A stretch of DNA of 30,723 nt from Azolla pinnata (lineage: Eukaryota; Streptophyta; Polypodiopsida; Salviniales; Salviniaceae), in contig JBBBWG010030377.1 in NCBI GenBank assembly GCA_037176905.1, forward strand, positions 2,501 through 33,223, read 5' to 3'. Below, one piece after another: positions 16,598-25,521 of this stretch. Position numbers and translations under genes: made by a program. Numbering within the stretch: position 1 is the stretch's first letter; each line of letters starts with the position of its first letter. The notes under the pieces are model-generated. The model worked only from the letters and a program-made list of their open reading frames with translations, was not told the origin of the DNA and made no database searches.

Positions 16598-18574
16598 ATG
16601 ATTCTCTTTCATCCCTCCCTCCAGGAAATGCATACCGTTAATCGCAAGGCAGAGGCCAGTTACGTGGCCCTTCTCAAGGGATGTGGTCGAAGAATGGATT
16701 TGCACAGGGGTTCTGCCTTACATGCTGACATGCTCAAGAAAGGCCTGCCTGAGACGAGCCCACATCTTGCCAATACCTTGATCAGCATGTATGCCAGATG
16801 CGGTGCTCTTGAATCAGCAGAGGCGGTCCATGGTCAGATATGTATGCCTGACATTGTCTCTTGGAATGCTCTGATTTCAGGATATCTATGCCAAGGGCAG
16901 AGCCATGCGGCGTTGTGCTGCTTCGAGAGGATGGGAAGTCGGGAGGAACGGCTCCGCTCCGCGAACGAAATAACCTTCGCTTGTGCATTGAAGGCTTGCA
17001 GTGGTATCGGAGCTATCGGCAAGGGCAAGCAGATCCATTGCGAGATTGCGAGGAAGGGTTTGCTCAGGGGCAAGGTCATGCTCGGCGCTGCTTTGGTGGA
17101 TATGTATGCCAAATGTGGTGTCCTTGCAGAAGCTCAAGAAGTGCATGATGATCTCCCCCTCCGGAATGTTGTCTCCTGGTCGGCACTGATCTCGGGGTAT
17201 TCGCAAGAAGAGAGAGGCTATGAAGCACTCGGATGCTTCGAACTCATGACGAATGAAGGCATCTCCCCGAATGAGATCACCTTTGTTTGTGTAGTGAAAG
17301 CTTGCGCTAGCATCAATGATGTTGAGAGAGGAGAACAGATACACGGTGAGATTGTTGCTCGCTGCCTGCTTGAGGAGAATCTCTTGCTTTGTACAGCGTT
17401 GGTCGACATGTATGCAAAATGCGATGCACTCAGAAAAGCGCATGAAGTGCTCCATGAGCTCCATTTTCGTGACACAGCTTCCTGGAATGCTCTCATCTCT
17501 GGGTACTCTCAAGGAAAGGAAAGCTATGAAAGTGTTAGCTGCTTCGAAAGGATGAAGAATGAGGGCTTGCTTCCCGACGTGGTCACTCTCACTTGTGTCT
17601 TGAAGGCTTGTGGCAATGTACGAGCTATCAACAAGGGAGTGAAAATCCATGGAACAATTGTTGAGAGTGGATTATTAGAGAACAGTACCGTGCTTAACAC
17701 TGCTTTAATGGATATGTATGTCAAATGCGGCATGCTTTGCAGAGCTCGGGAACTACATGATCGGCTTCCTGCTCGTAGCATAGGATCTTGGAACGCCCTG
17801 ATAGGCGGGTATGTCGAACATGGGCAAAGCCATGAAGCACTCGCATGCTTCGAATGCATGAGAGAAGAAAGCTTCTCCCAAGATGCAGTTACTTTCCTGT
17901 GTGTCCTAAAGGCATGCGGGAGCACAGGATCTATCGAGAAAGGGAAGGAAGTCCATGATAAGATCATGGTCAGTGGATTGCTTGATCAACATGTAACGCT
18001 AGGAAGTGGTTTGGTGGATATGTATGCCAAATGTGGATTGCTTACAAAAGCACAGCATGTGCATGATGAGCTTAATGTCCGAACTGTGATTTCCTGGTCT
18101 GCTCTCATAGCAGGTTATGCTCAACAGAGGCAAGGTAAAAAAGCACTTCTCTGCCTCCAACAGATGCAAAACGAAGGGCTCTCTCCCAATGCCGTAACTT
18201 TCCTATGCGTCCTTAGTGCATGTAGCCGATCTGGCCGATCTGATGAGGCCAAAATGGTGTTCGAGATGATGCATGGAGACTATGGTTTCATACCAAACCT
18301 GGAGCACCATGTTTGCATGATTATTATATCTGGATCTGGCGGAGACTTTGAGAAAGCTGTTTCAGTGATTCAATTGATGCCCGGACTCGATCACAGCGCC
18401 GTTTGGCTTTCACTTTTGGGTGCTTGTAGAAAGTGGGGGAATTTAAAACTTGGGAAATTAGCCTTTGATCAAGCAGTACGAGTAGATGGTAGTTGTGGTG
18501 CATCTTATGTTCTTATGGCTGATCTCTATTTGGATGCCGGACTGCGATCTGATGCTGTAAAGATCAAAGCTTGA
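16598..18574 (+). CDS. PLS-type pentatricopeptide repeat protein (PPR-3)
   Basis: An intronless frame of 658 residues starts at ATG 16598; a second ATG at 16628 (MHTVNRKAEASYVALLKGCG) is nearer to the usual family start and may be the true one. Five L motifs (TLISMYARCG, ALVDMYAKCG, ALVDMYAKCD, ALMDMYVKCG, GLVDMYAKCG) alternate with S motifs (SWNALISGY) and P motifs (TFLCVLKACG). The C-terminus has the E1-like WLSLLGACRKWGNLKLGKLA and part of E2 (SYVLMADLYLDAG), ending DAVKIKA. It lacks E+ and DYW domains. Composition is less GC-rich than PPR-1 and PPR-2. Probable role: organellar RNA binding, target unknown. Confidence 0.87.
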   Translation: MILFHPSLQEMHTVNRKAEASYVALLKGCGRRMDLHRGSALHADMLKKGLPETSPHLANTLISMYARCGALESAEAVHGQICMPDIVSWNALISGYLCQGQSHAALCCFERMGSREERLRSANEITFACALKACSGIGAIGKGKQIHCEIARKGLLRGKVMLGAALVDMYAKCGVLAEAQEVHDDLPLRNVVSWSALISGYSQEERGYEALGCFELMTNEGISPNEITFVCVVKACASINDVERGEQIHGEIVARCLLEENLLLCTALVDMYAKCDALRKAHEVLHELHFRDTASWNALISGYSQGKESYESVSCFERMKNEGLLPDVVTLTCVLKACGNVRAINKGVKIHGTIVESGLLENSTVLNTALMDMYVKCGMLCRARELHDRLPARSIGSWNALIGGYVEHGQSHEALACFECMREESFSQDAVTFLCVLKACGSTGSIEKGKEVHDKIMVSGLLDQHVTLGSGLVDMYAKCGLLTKAQHVHDELNVRTVISWSALIAGYAQQRQGKKALLCLQQMQNEGLSPNAVTFLCVLSACSRSGRSDEAKMVFEMMHGDYGFIPNLEHHVCMIIISGSGGDFEKAVSVIQLMPGLDHSAVWLSLLGACRKWGNLKLGKLAFDQAVRVDGSCGASYVLMADLYLDAGLRSDAVKIKA

Positions 18575-18729
18575 GAATGGATCATATTAGAGCTTCTTAT
18601 AGATAAAAATGTTTTCTTTTGGGAATGCTAGAATGCAAATTGATGCCAAAATGTTTGATGAGAGTGAATCATTACTACTGCTTCTCGTGGCTAATTATGC
18701 ATCTTTCCAGAAATGCTGGAATGCAAGAT

Positions 18730-18805
18730 GCGAATCATTTTGTCTAATTGGGGAGTTGAACCCACAGCAGAAGCGTTGTTAACCTTGGCCACCACATGAT
18801 CACCT
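18730..18805 (-). mobile_element. possible tRNA-derived SINE fragment
   Basis: On the minus strand GTGGCCAAGGTTAACAACGC is followed shortly by GGTTCAACTCCCC. These match pol III A-box (TGGCCNAG-GGTTAA) and B-box (GGTTCRANTCC) patterns but with spacing too short for a tRNA gene. A SINE head is a reasonable reading; ends and poly(A) were not located. Confidence 0.35.
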
Positions 18806-19079
18806 TTCACTGCCAAAATTTTTAGCAGTATTTGATCTTTGTAGAATTGTGTATTTGTATGGGTTTTGTGGCATTCCATTGTATCCACTTTTTCTGTATA
18901 ATCCATGAGTTTAAATTATAGTATAAGAAATCTCAAATGTGAGGCCTGTAAACTCCAAGAAAACATTGTCCTTCTCATATTGCCAAATGTATAAACTGGA
19001 GTATGGACCATAATTTGGGTTTTTGTAGATGCTTACCGGTGCAAATCTTTAATATAGCCACTTCTTTCAATATTAACTG

Positions 19080-19190
19080 GCTAATAGGCTGATTCTACTA
19101 CTAAATCCCACCGCAATTTGTAGGAATTGAGGTCATGACCCCTTGCTTCTTTGTCTCTATAAGACAACCTTACCAATTATGGATGGTTAT
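19080..19190 (-). mobile_element. possible SINE fragment (Au-like head)
   Basis: Reading the minus strand, ATTGGTAAGGTTGTCTTATA is followed by AAGGGGTCATGACCTC, an arrangement like the GGTAAAGTTG...GGTCA-GGGTTCGA head of plant Au-type SINEs, though the B box is degraded. It is weak evidence and is offered as a candidate only. Confidence 0.25.
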
Positions 19191-19399
19191 AAACCTTACC
19201 ATCAAATATAGTTTTTCTTGTCTTTGATTGGCATGTGCAAATTATGAAAAACACATTGTCTTGGTGTCAAATAATAACAGGGTGGCAAAGCTTTGTTACA
19301 TTTGGGGGACCTGAATCTAACAGATTAGTGGGATATCGGATAATTCATGAGTTACCTTCCAATTGAACAATGCAAAAAAGAAACGATTTATGGGACTAT

Positions 19400-19958
19400 T
19401 ATGTTACACAACAGGTTTGGGATCGTATCATGCGAATATGAATTCCATTGGGTACGTATGGCTTATACTCATGGGGACAAGCAATTTAGACATTAAGATC
19501 TAAGATAGCTTTCATGTATAAGGTTTCGGGTTATTCTTATTTGATCTGGGTTTCTTCCGATCAAATAAGCTATGAATCAGAGAATCAAGATATGTATTAG
19601 GGATATCGAGCAAAAGATCTTATCAAATGGGAGCTTTTAAGTTCTGCTATGTGGTATATTTGGAAGGCTTGATGTATAAAACGTTTTCAAGGAGTTTGGA
19701 AGGAACTTGTTTAGACGTTAAGCGGTCAATATGAATAAAAGGATGCTCTGATGCTATAGTTAGGGAAAAACTTTCGTTTCATGAGAATTGGAACACAGAT
19801 GTATTCTAGATTTATAATGTAGTATGGAGATACCAACCCTCATTAGATCTTTCCATCTCCGATTACCTAATCGAATGATAGGTGGATCATTATGTATTAC
19901 TCAAGTCGATACTGTAAAAGGTCATTTGTGACCAAGTCATAACTAATGAAAAAAAAAA
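19400..19958 (+). mobile_element. decayed LINE-type retrotransposon 3' end
   Basis: Frame-broken translation around 19616-19720 gives DLIKWELLSSAMWYIWKA, then a stop, then CIKRFQGVWKEL. This resembles the W-IWK-RN-RVF segment near the C-terminus of plant LINE reverse transcriptase ORFs. Several stops interrupt it. The homology fades downstream and ends in a run of ten A at 19949-19958, as expected for a LINE 3' end. No full-length element or target-site duplication was seen. Confidence 0.4.
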
Positions 19959-20409
19959 CGATTGCCTGATGCTAGTCCTAGTCTTTTGAAAGCTGCTTTC
20001 AAAAGGTAAACTTGCGATCCGCTCAATATTCGCAAACCAAAGAGAGGCCTTTGCTGCTAGGAATGGCAATCTAGAATGCTAAATGCACCTCAAGACATGG
20101 CACCATCCTCTCTCAAAGCTTCATACACCTTCCACTCTGGACGTGGTCGTAGATGCTAGACAGTAGGATGACACAATGGTAAAAGAGACTCATATAGTAA
20201 CTGGTAAAAATCAAAACTACACACCAATCATCCTGTTTGTTTAAACCTCTTCAATCTGATGCTCGACGAAAGATCCTGTTGCACACCAATGTCAGACTCC
20301 ATGGCTTCTAGCAAATCAACTACAACTCTCAATTTGAGAGCTTAGGGTAAATAGGGGAAACCTTGAGCTTGGGGGCGTTTTCCTCTCGTAAATTTGAATA
20401 GAACCCATT

Positions 20410-20770
20410 TTGGCAGACTCCATAGCCGAGGCTCTCCGACAGGTCTCCTGTTGCAAGCTCATTCCTGGTATCAAACACAGAGAGAGTGAGAGAGAGAGAG
20501 AGCTAGAAAATATGTAGATGGTGATGACGAGGATGTTGTTGATGTTGATGATGGTAATGCTTTAGAGAAAGAGGGCATTTTGATTGAAGTTCATGCATCC
20601 AATACTCCATAGCCTGATGCTCTCCGACCTCAAAGAACCCAGAAGTGGTCTCCTGTGGCAACTTCATTCCAGGTATGAGAGTGCGCGAGGGAGAGGGAAA
20701 AGATGTAGATGTAGATGTAGATCGCTGGTGATGAGGGCATTGAAGTTCCTGCATCCAACACTGAGCATTG
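20410..20770. repeat. diverged ~187-bp tandem duplication
   Basis: CTCCATAGCC recurs at 20418 and 20605. Each copy continues with GCTCTCCGAC, then a GTCTCCTGTTGCAA or GTCTCCTGTGGCAA stretch, TTCATTCC/CTCATTCC-AGGTAT, a GA-rich run and ATGTAGAT-GTGATGA. GAGGGCAT...TGAAGTTC-TGCATCCAA-ACT occurs near 20571 and again near 20726. A possible third, weaker copy lies near 20250-20310. Confidence 0.7.
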
Positions 20771-21281
20771 GCACACAATGAAGATCAGATTATTATCAAG
20801 AACTAAGCTACCGACAATGATGAATTAAAAGACAAGAAACCGGTACGGAGCATCATCATATTGAGGTTTGTATGCAGTAGTAATCTCTATGTCGTTAATA
20901 GAACCCCTTATGAATCGCCTTTGATGACGGATCACAGAGAACCTGAGAAGAAGATGATCGGTATGTTGTTTGCTTCACGTAAAGATCTACCCAATTGTCG
21001 CTTGAAGAGCATAATGGGCTTTGAGATCTCACAACTATAACGGCTGAATGGAAGCAGCGAGAGAAACGAGGTATTTCATGTCCCAGGTCCTCAACAAAAC
21101 CTGAAAATGTGGAATCAAATGGTCTGAAACATACATATGCAAAATCACGAAAAAGAAATCGGGAGGAAAGATTTCAGTTGTGCGGACATTGCTCAGGAGC
21201 TATGTCCACATGAAGGATTAACATTGAAAGCAGTGGGCTTCATTGTGTTAATCTAAAGAGCAGTTCACCTGGAAACAAGCC

Positions 21282-21320
21282 ATGGCCTTGAGCATAAAGA
21301 GCGAAGAAAGATTGACATGA
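21282..21320 (+). promoter_or_regulatory. 12-codon uORF overlapping the PPR-4 start
   Basis: ATG at 21282 opens MALSIKSEERLT and stops at TGA 21318-21320. The stop overlaps the PPR-4 ATG (21317-21319) as ATGA. If the transcript begins upstream, ribosomes must terminate and reinitiate or leak past this uORF. Confidence 0.5.
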
Positions 21321-23338
21321 CAAGAACAGGAGCTGCTTACAAGAGTAAGATCGAAGGTTTCGGCTTTGCAAAGTTGCTGAAAGACTGCGGCCGCAAGAAG
21401 GACCTACATGAAGGCACTAGATTGCATGGTGATATTCTGACAAGGGGCTTGCTTGACAAGAACCCTTACATCTCTAGCTCTTTGATCAGCATGTATGCGA
21501 GATGTGGCGCTCTTTCCAAAGCACAGAAATTGCATGATGACCTTCGTGTGCGAAGCGTAGCCTCGTGGAATGCACTGATCTCTGGATACCTGCAGCAAGG
21601 GAAAAGCCGGGAAGCATTCGAGTGTTTCGAACGCATGCAGAGAGAGGGCATCTCACCGAATGGTGTCACCTTTGTCTGCATCTTGAAGATTTGCGGCCAG
21701 ACAGGAGCCATTGAGAAAGGCAGGAAAATCCATGACGAGGTGATCAGTCAAGGCTTTCTGGAGAAAGACGTCGTGCTTGGTACAGCTTTGGTGGATATGT
21801 ATGTGAAATGTAGTGCTCTCACCAAAGCACAGCAAGCCCACGATGAGCTTTACAACCGAGATGTAGTGTCCTGGTCAGCTTTGATTTCTGGCTATGCCCA
21901 GCAAGGTCAAGGTGATGAAGCGTTGGACCTTTCTGCTCGGATGCAGTGCGAGTGCATCCTGCCGAACGCCGTCACTCTCGCTTGCATCCTGAAAGCATGT
22001 GCAAACACCGGAAGAATTGACAAAGGTAAGCAAATCCATGTTTCACTTGTGAGCAGCAATTGTGCAGAGAAAGATATCGTCCTCGCCACTTCGCTGGTGG
22101 ATATGTATGCCAAAACCGGCGCCCTTGAAGAAGCGAAGCACGTGCATGATGGGCTTCGTGCTCGAGACGTCGTGTCCTGGTCGGTGCTGATTGCAGGATA
22201 TTCCCAGCAGGGAAAAGGCCATGAAGCGCTTGAGTGTTACGAGGCGATGCAAGGCGAGGGCCTTGCTCCAGATGTGGTCACGTACATCTGCATCTTGAAG
22301 GCCTGTGGTAGCACCGGATCTGTCACAAAGGGAAAGAAAATTCATGAGGAGATTCTGTATAGGCACATGCTGGAGAAGAACATTGCACTCGGAACCGCTT
22401 TGGTGGACATGTATGCCGAATGCGGTATGCTTGGCAAAGCGCAGCAGCTGCACGATGAACTCCTCCTCCGGGATGTAGTCTCCTGGAATGCGTTGATTGG
22501 TGGATATACCCAGCAAGGGCAAGGCCATGAAGCGTTAAACTGTTTCCAAAGAATGCAGACCGACGGCCTTATTCCAGATGTGGTCACCTTCACTTGCATT
22601 CTGAAGGCGTGTGGGAGCATAGGAGCCATTGACAAGGGCAAACAGATCCATGAAGAGATCATAGCTAAAGGCTTGTTAGGAACAGACTACGTGATCGGCA
22701 CGGCTCTGGTGGATATGTATGCGAAATGTGGCTTGTTATCGAAAGCACGAGAAGCCCACGATAGCCTCTGTGTTCGGGACGTGGTCTCATGGTCTGCCCT
22801 GATCACAGGATATGCGCAGGAAGGCCACGGCCGTGAAGCATTGGAGTGCTTCAAACAGATGCAAGGGGAAGGCCTTTCTCCGGATTTAGTCACATTCCTA
22901 TGTATTTTGAATGCATGCAGTCGGACTGGCTTATCGGACGAGGCTGAGATGTGGTTTGGGAACATGAAGGAAGACTATGGAATCACACCAGGTTTGAAGC
23001 ATCATGCTTGCATGGTGGCTGGTTTCGGGTACACTGGAAACTTTGAGAAAGTACAGTCGGTGATTAAGACGATGCCATCCAGAGATCATCTTCCTGTTTG
23101 GCTGGGATTATTGAGCTCTTGTAGAAAATGGGGCAATGTGAAGCTCGGGAGATTGGCCTTCGATCGAGCTTCGCAACTTGATAGCGCTAACTCTGGAGCC
23201 TATGTCCTAATGGCAAGTATCTATGCATCTGCCGGCATGCAGGAGGATGCAGACAAGATCGAAGCCATGCAGCTGGAGAAGGCTGTTTTGGAAAACAATG
23301 CAAAAACATCTCTGCAAGTTTATGCAAGTGGTGATTAA
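21317..23338 (+). CDS. PLS-type pentatricopeptide repeat protein (PPR-4)
   Basis: An intronless frame of 673 residues starts at ATG 21317 (MTRTGAAYKSKIEG). Five L motifs begin near residue 52 and recur about every 101 residues (SLISMYARCG, ALVDMYVKCS, SLVDMYAKTG, ALVDMYAECG, ALVDMYAKCG), each followed by an S motif (VSWSALI-GY-QQG) and a P motif (VTF-CILKACG). After the last P motif come E1 (WLGLLSSCRKWGNVKLGRLA) and E2 (GAYVLMASIYASAGMQEDADKIE) motifs, then a short tail ending YASGD. No E+/DYW domain is present. It is the most regular of the four genes and best shows the complete C-terminus of this set. RNA target unknown. A piece of its 3' coding region is duplicated downstream. Confidence 0.9.
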   Translation: MTRTGAAYKSKIEGFGFAKLLKDCGRKKDLHEGTRLHGDILTRGLLDKNPYISSSLISMYARCGALSKAQKLHDDLRVRSVASWNALISGYLQQGKSREAFECFERMQREGISPNGVTFVCILKICGQTGAIEKGRKIHDEVISQGFLEKDVVLGTALVDMYVKCSALTKAQQAHDELYNRDVVSWSALISGYAQQGQGDEALDLSARMQCECILPNAVTLACILKACANTGRIDKGKQIHVSLVSSNCAEKDIVLATSLVDMYAKTGALEEAKHVHDGLRARDVVSWSVLIAGYSQQGKGHEALECYEAMQGEGLAPDVVTYICILKACGSTGSVTKGKKIHEEILYRHMLEKNIALGTALVDMYAECGMLGKAQQLHDELLLRDVVSWNALIGGYTQQGQGHEALNCFQRMQTDGLIPDVVTFTCILKACGSIGAIDKGKQIHEEIIAKGLLGTDYVIGTALVDMYAKCGLLSKAREAHDSLCVRDVVSWSALITGYAQEGHGREALECFKQMQGEGLSPDLVTFLCILNACSRTGLSDEAEMWFGNMKEDYGITPGLKHHACMVAGFGYTGNFEKVQSVIKTMPSRDHLPVWLGLLSSCRKWGNVKLGRLAFDRASQLDSANSGAYVLMASIYASAGMQEDADKIEAMQLEKAVLENNAKTSLQVYASGD

Positions 23339-23347
23339 AAAGCACCC

Positions 23348-23950
23348 ACAATGTATGGACATATATCTCTCAAGGTCAAAGCTATTGTTTCTACAATGTC
23401 AATAGAATCGAGGACACTACCGAGCCGATCATCATCATCTTAATGTGATTGTGATGAAGGTTTAGATCAAGAGCTCTAATGTGCGGCCAATCAATCATAT
23501 CAGGAAGAATAACTCGGGAGCCTATGACCTAATGGCAAGTATCTATGCATCTGACAATGTATAGACATACCTGTCAAGGACAAAGCTATATTGTTTCTAG
23601 AATGTCGCTAGAATCAAGGACACAAGGTGTTATGGATGAAGGTTGAGTAATGCAGGCTGATCATTAACATCTTATTATGATTGTGATGAAGAGGCTTAGA
23701 TCAAGAGTTCTAATGTGTGGACAATCAATCACATCAGGAAGAATACGGCTCCAAAATGGTGCTTGTATGCTTAAGATGCACATTAATAATACAACCAATC
23801 TTAACATGGATGAAAGCTGCAGGTCGATCATTATCCTCTCATTATGGTTGTGATGACGGCTTAGATCAAGAGTTCTAATGTGTGGACAATCAATCATATC
23901 AGGAAGAATACACCTCCAAAATGGTGCTTGTGTGCTTAGAGGCACATTAG
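23348..23950. repeat. PPR-4 3'-flank tandem duplication
   Basis: ACAATGTAT-GACATA... to TAGAATC-AGGACAC occurs at 23348 and again at 23553. A second unit, GATCAT...TTAGATCAAGAG-TCTAATGTG and AATCAATCA-ATCAGGAAGAATA, occurs at 23427, 23659 and 23826. The last two copies also share CTCCAAAATGGTGCTTGT and CACATTA. The copy at 23510-23553 matches PPR-4 coding sequence 23188-23231 at 42 of 44 bases. Confidence 0.88.
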
Positions 23951-23976
23951 GGGCTATGCTGAGATTATAATATAGA

Positions 23977-24051
23977 TTGTTGCTTGCCATGCGATTAATC
24001 AGTAATTTTTTTCCCCATTCAAGTCAGAGAGCAAGGGTTGGCAAGCAACAA
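23977..24051. repeat. 13-bp inverted repeat with 49-base loop
   Basis: TTGTTGCTTGCCA (23977-23989) and TGGCAAGCAACAA (24039-24051) are perfect reverse complements. The position, just past the PPR-4 3' duplication, fits either a transcript 3'-end structure or the ends of a tiny element. Confidence 0.7.
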
Positions 24052-24416
24052 GGTTTATGCTGAGCTGTATCTCGGACAATCTCAAGATTGAGACGGCTAA
24101 TTAATCCAGATAACCCACTCTTGGGAGTTCCATTGAATCATATTGCAAACGATCCAATGTTTTATGTATATATACTCCACAATGCGACTTTAAGCACAAC
24201 ACCAACATGTAAAAAGTTGTCATGGGCCTGATAGGTCTGAATACCATGTATGTAAAAAAACAGATCGTCATAAATTCTCCCAAATTAAATTCCAATAACC
24301 TGTTGTATTCATATCTTACATCAAGAACTTTGTCAGAATTTTTAATGGGTGGATATGAGAAACATGTGGGGAATTCGCTGAAAAGAAAAGAGTTCAGCAA
24401 TTCAGCATCCACAACG

Positions 24417-24546
24417 AATCCTGAGAATGTTTGAAGCATTCGCTGTCTAATTATAACCTCTTGATCGAGCAGAAAAGTGCAAATCCTGAGAATGTTTGAA
24501 GCATCCGCTGTCTAATTATAATCTCTTGATCGAGCAGAAAAGTGCA
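24417..24546. repeat. 65-bp tandem duplication
   Basis: Two copies starting AATCCTGAGAATGTTTGAAG (24417-24481 and 24482-24546) differ at two bases. They look recent. Confidence 0.93.
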
Positions 24547-24554
24547 TTGCCACA

Positions 24555-24693
24555 AAGTAAGATTCAAGTGGTTTTGAGCTTGGTATGCAAAGCAACTTCA
24601 GAAGCATCGACAGTCGCTAAATGTAAGTAAGATTCAAGTGGTTTTGAGCTTCGTAGGTAAGCAATTTCAGAAGCATCGACAGTCACTAAATTT
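24555..24693. repeat. 70-bp tandem duplication
   Basis: Two copies starting AAGTAAGATTCAAGTGGTTT (24555 and 24625) run through TCAGAAGCATCGACAGTC-CTAAAT with a few substitutions and small indels. They directly follow the 65-bp duplication. Confidence 0.9.
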
Positions 24694-25521
24694 GTCTTTG
24701 TCAAAGAATAGGTAGGGACATTTTGAGTAATTAGGTTTTGTGGGTGGAACATTCTAGGGATGGTAGGTAAGGGAACTGTCTACTGTCAATAGTCTCTTTG
24801 TAGGGATAGGTAGTGGTATTTTTGGCGATTAAGCTGGGCATTAAGCTTGGTAGGTTGGGAGGTAGGTAAGAGCAAAACAAACCAGCAAATAACTGAGACT
24901 ATTCTGATAACTTTTCCCCAGCATTTTTTTACTGCTAAGAACCTCACATGACAAGGCATAAGAAATTTGTGGTTCTACTAATCTTAGACAGGAAAGGGGG
25001 GGTATCTAAACATGCATCGTTTCTTGGAATGATTTGGATAGGTTGGAAAGCATAAACTAGTCAGAAATGATTGCACGCGTAAATAAATAAAACATGCAAA
25101 CATGCCTGTGTCCCCGAAGGTTAGATCGTCGATCCGACTGGTTCCTTCCATGATTTCTTGTTAGTAACAGATCTGATCCGATTCACACCGAACAAACTCT
25201 GTGAAATCCATCTGATGACATGGCAAAATGCTGGAGAGTTAGTTTGATCGATTCAGCCCCTAACAAGGGTATATACAGTACACAAATGCCGAGTCGCAAC
25301 AATTTACACTGGTGGAAAGAACTTAAGGAGAAGTCCATTTCACTTCAACATTGTCAGAAAGCGTGAAGATACAGTATAGAAACACTCCACACTTTCGTTT
25401 CCACTCCTTCGATGGCTCCCATTTCATCCTGAGATCGCATAATTACAAGCTGCCTGAAGAAGCATCATTACTGAGAGTTAGGAAGAATGGGTGTAATGAA
25501 AAAAAGCCGTCCTGAACATAC

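Larger units (their letters stand above)
18575..21316. other. intergenic region with transposon debris
   Basis: This is 2.7 kb between PPR-3 and PPR-4, same strand. It includes two SINE-like stretches, a probable decayed LINE tail and a diverged ~187-bp duplication, listed separately. The remaining sequence (for example 20000-20400 and 20780-21280) shows no gene or structure I can support. Confidence 0.6.
23339..25521. other. intergenic region with tandem duplications
   Basis: This 2.2-kb stretch lies between the PPR-4 stop and the IQD stop on the opposite strand. It includes the repeats and inverted repeat listed separately. From about 24700 to 25521 there is GGTAGGTAAG-rich then ordinary AT-rich sequence; the rightmost part should be the IQD 3' UTR. 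No gene is supported. Confidence 0.6.

Noticed and set aside
24101-24439. 112-codon minus-strand frame
   Set aside because: No known domain, AT-rich composition and an end inside a tandem duplication argue against a gene.
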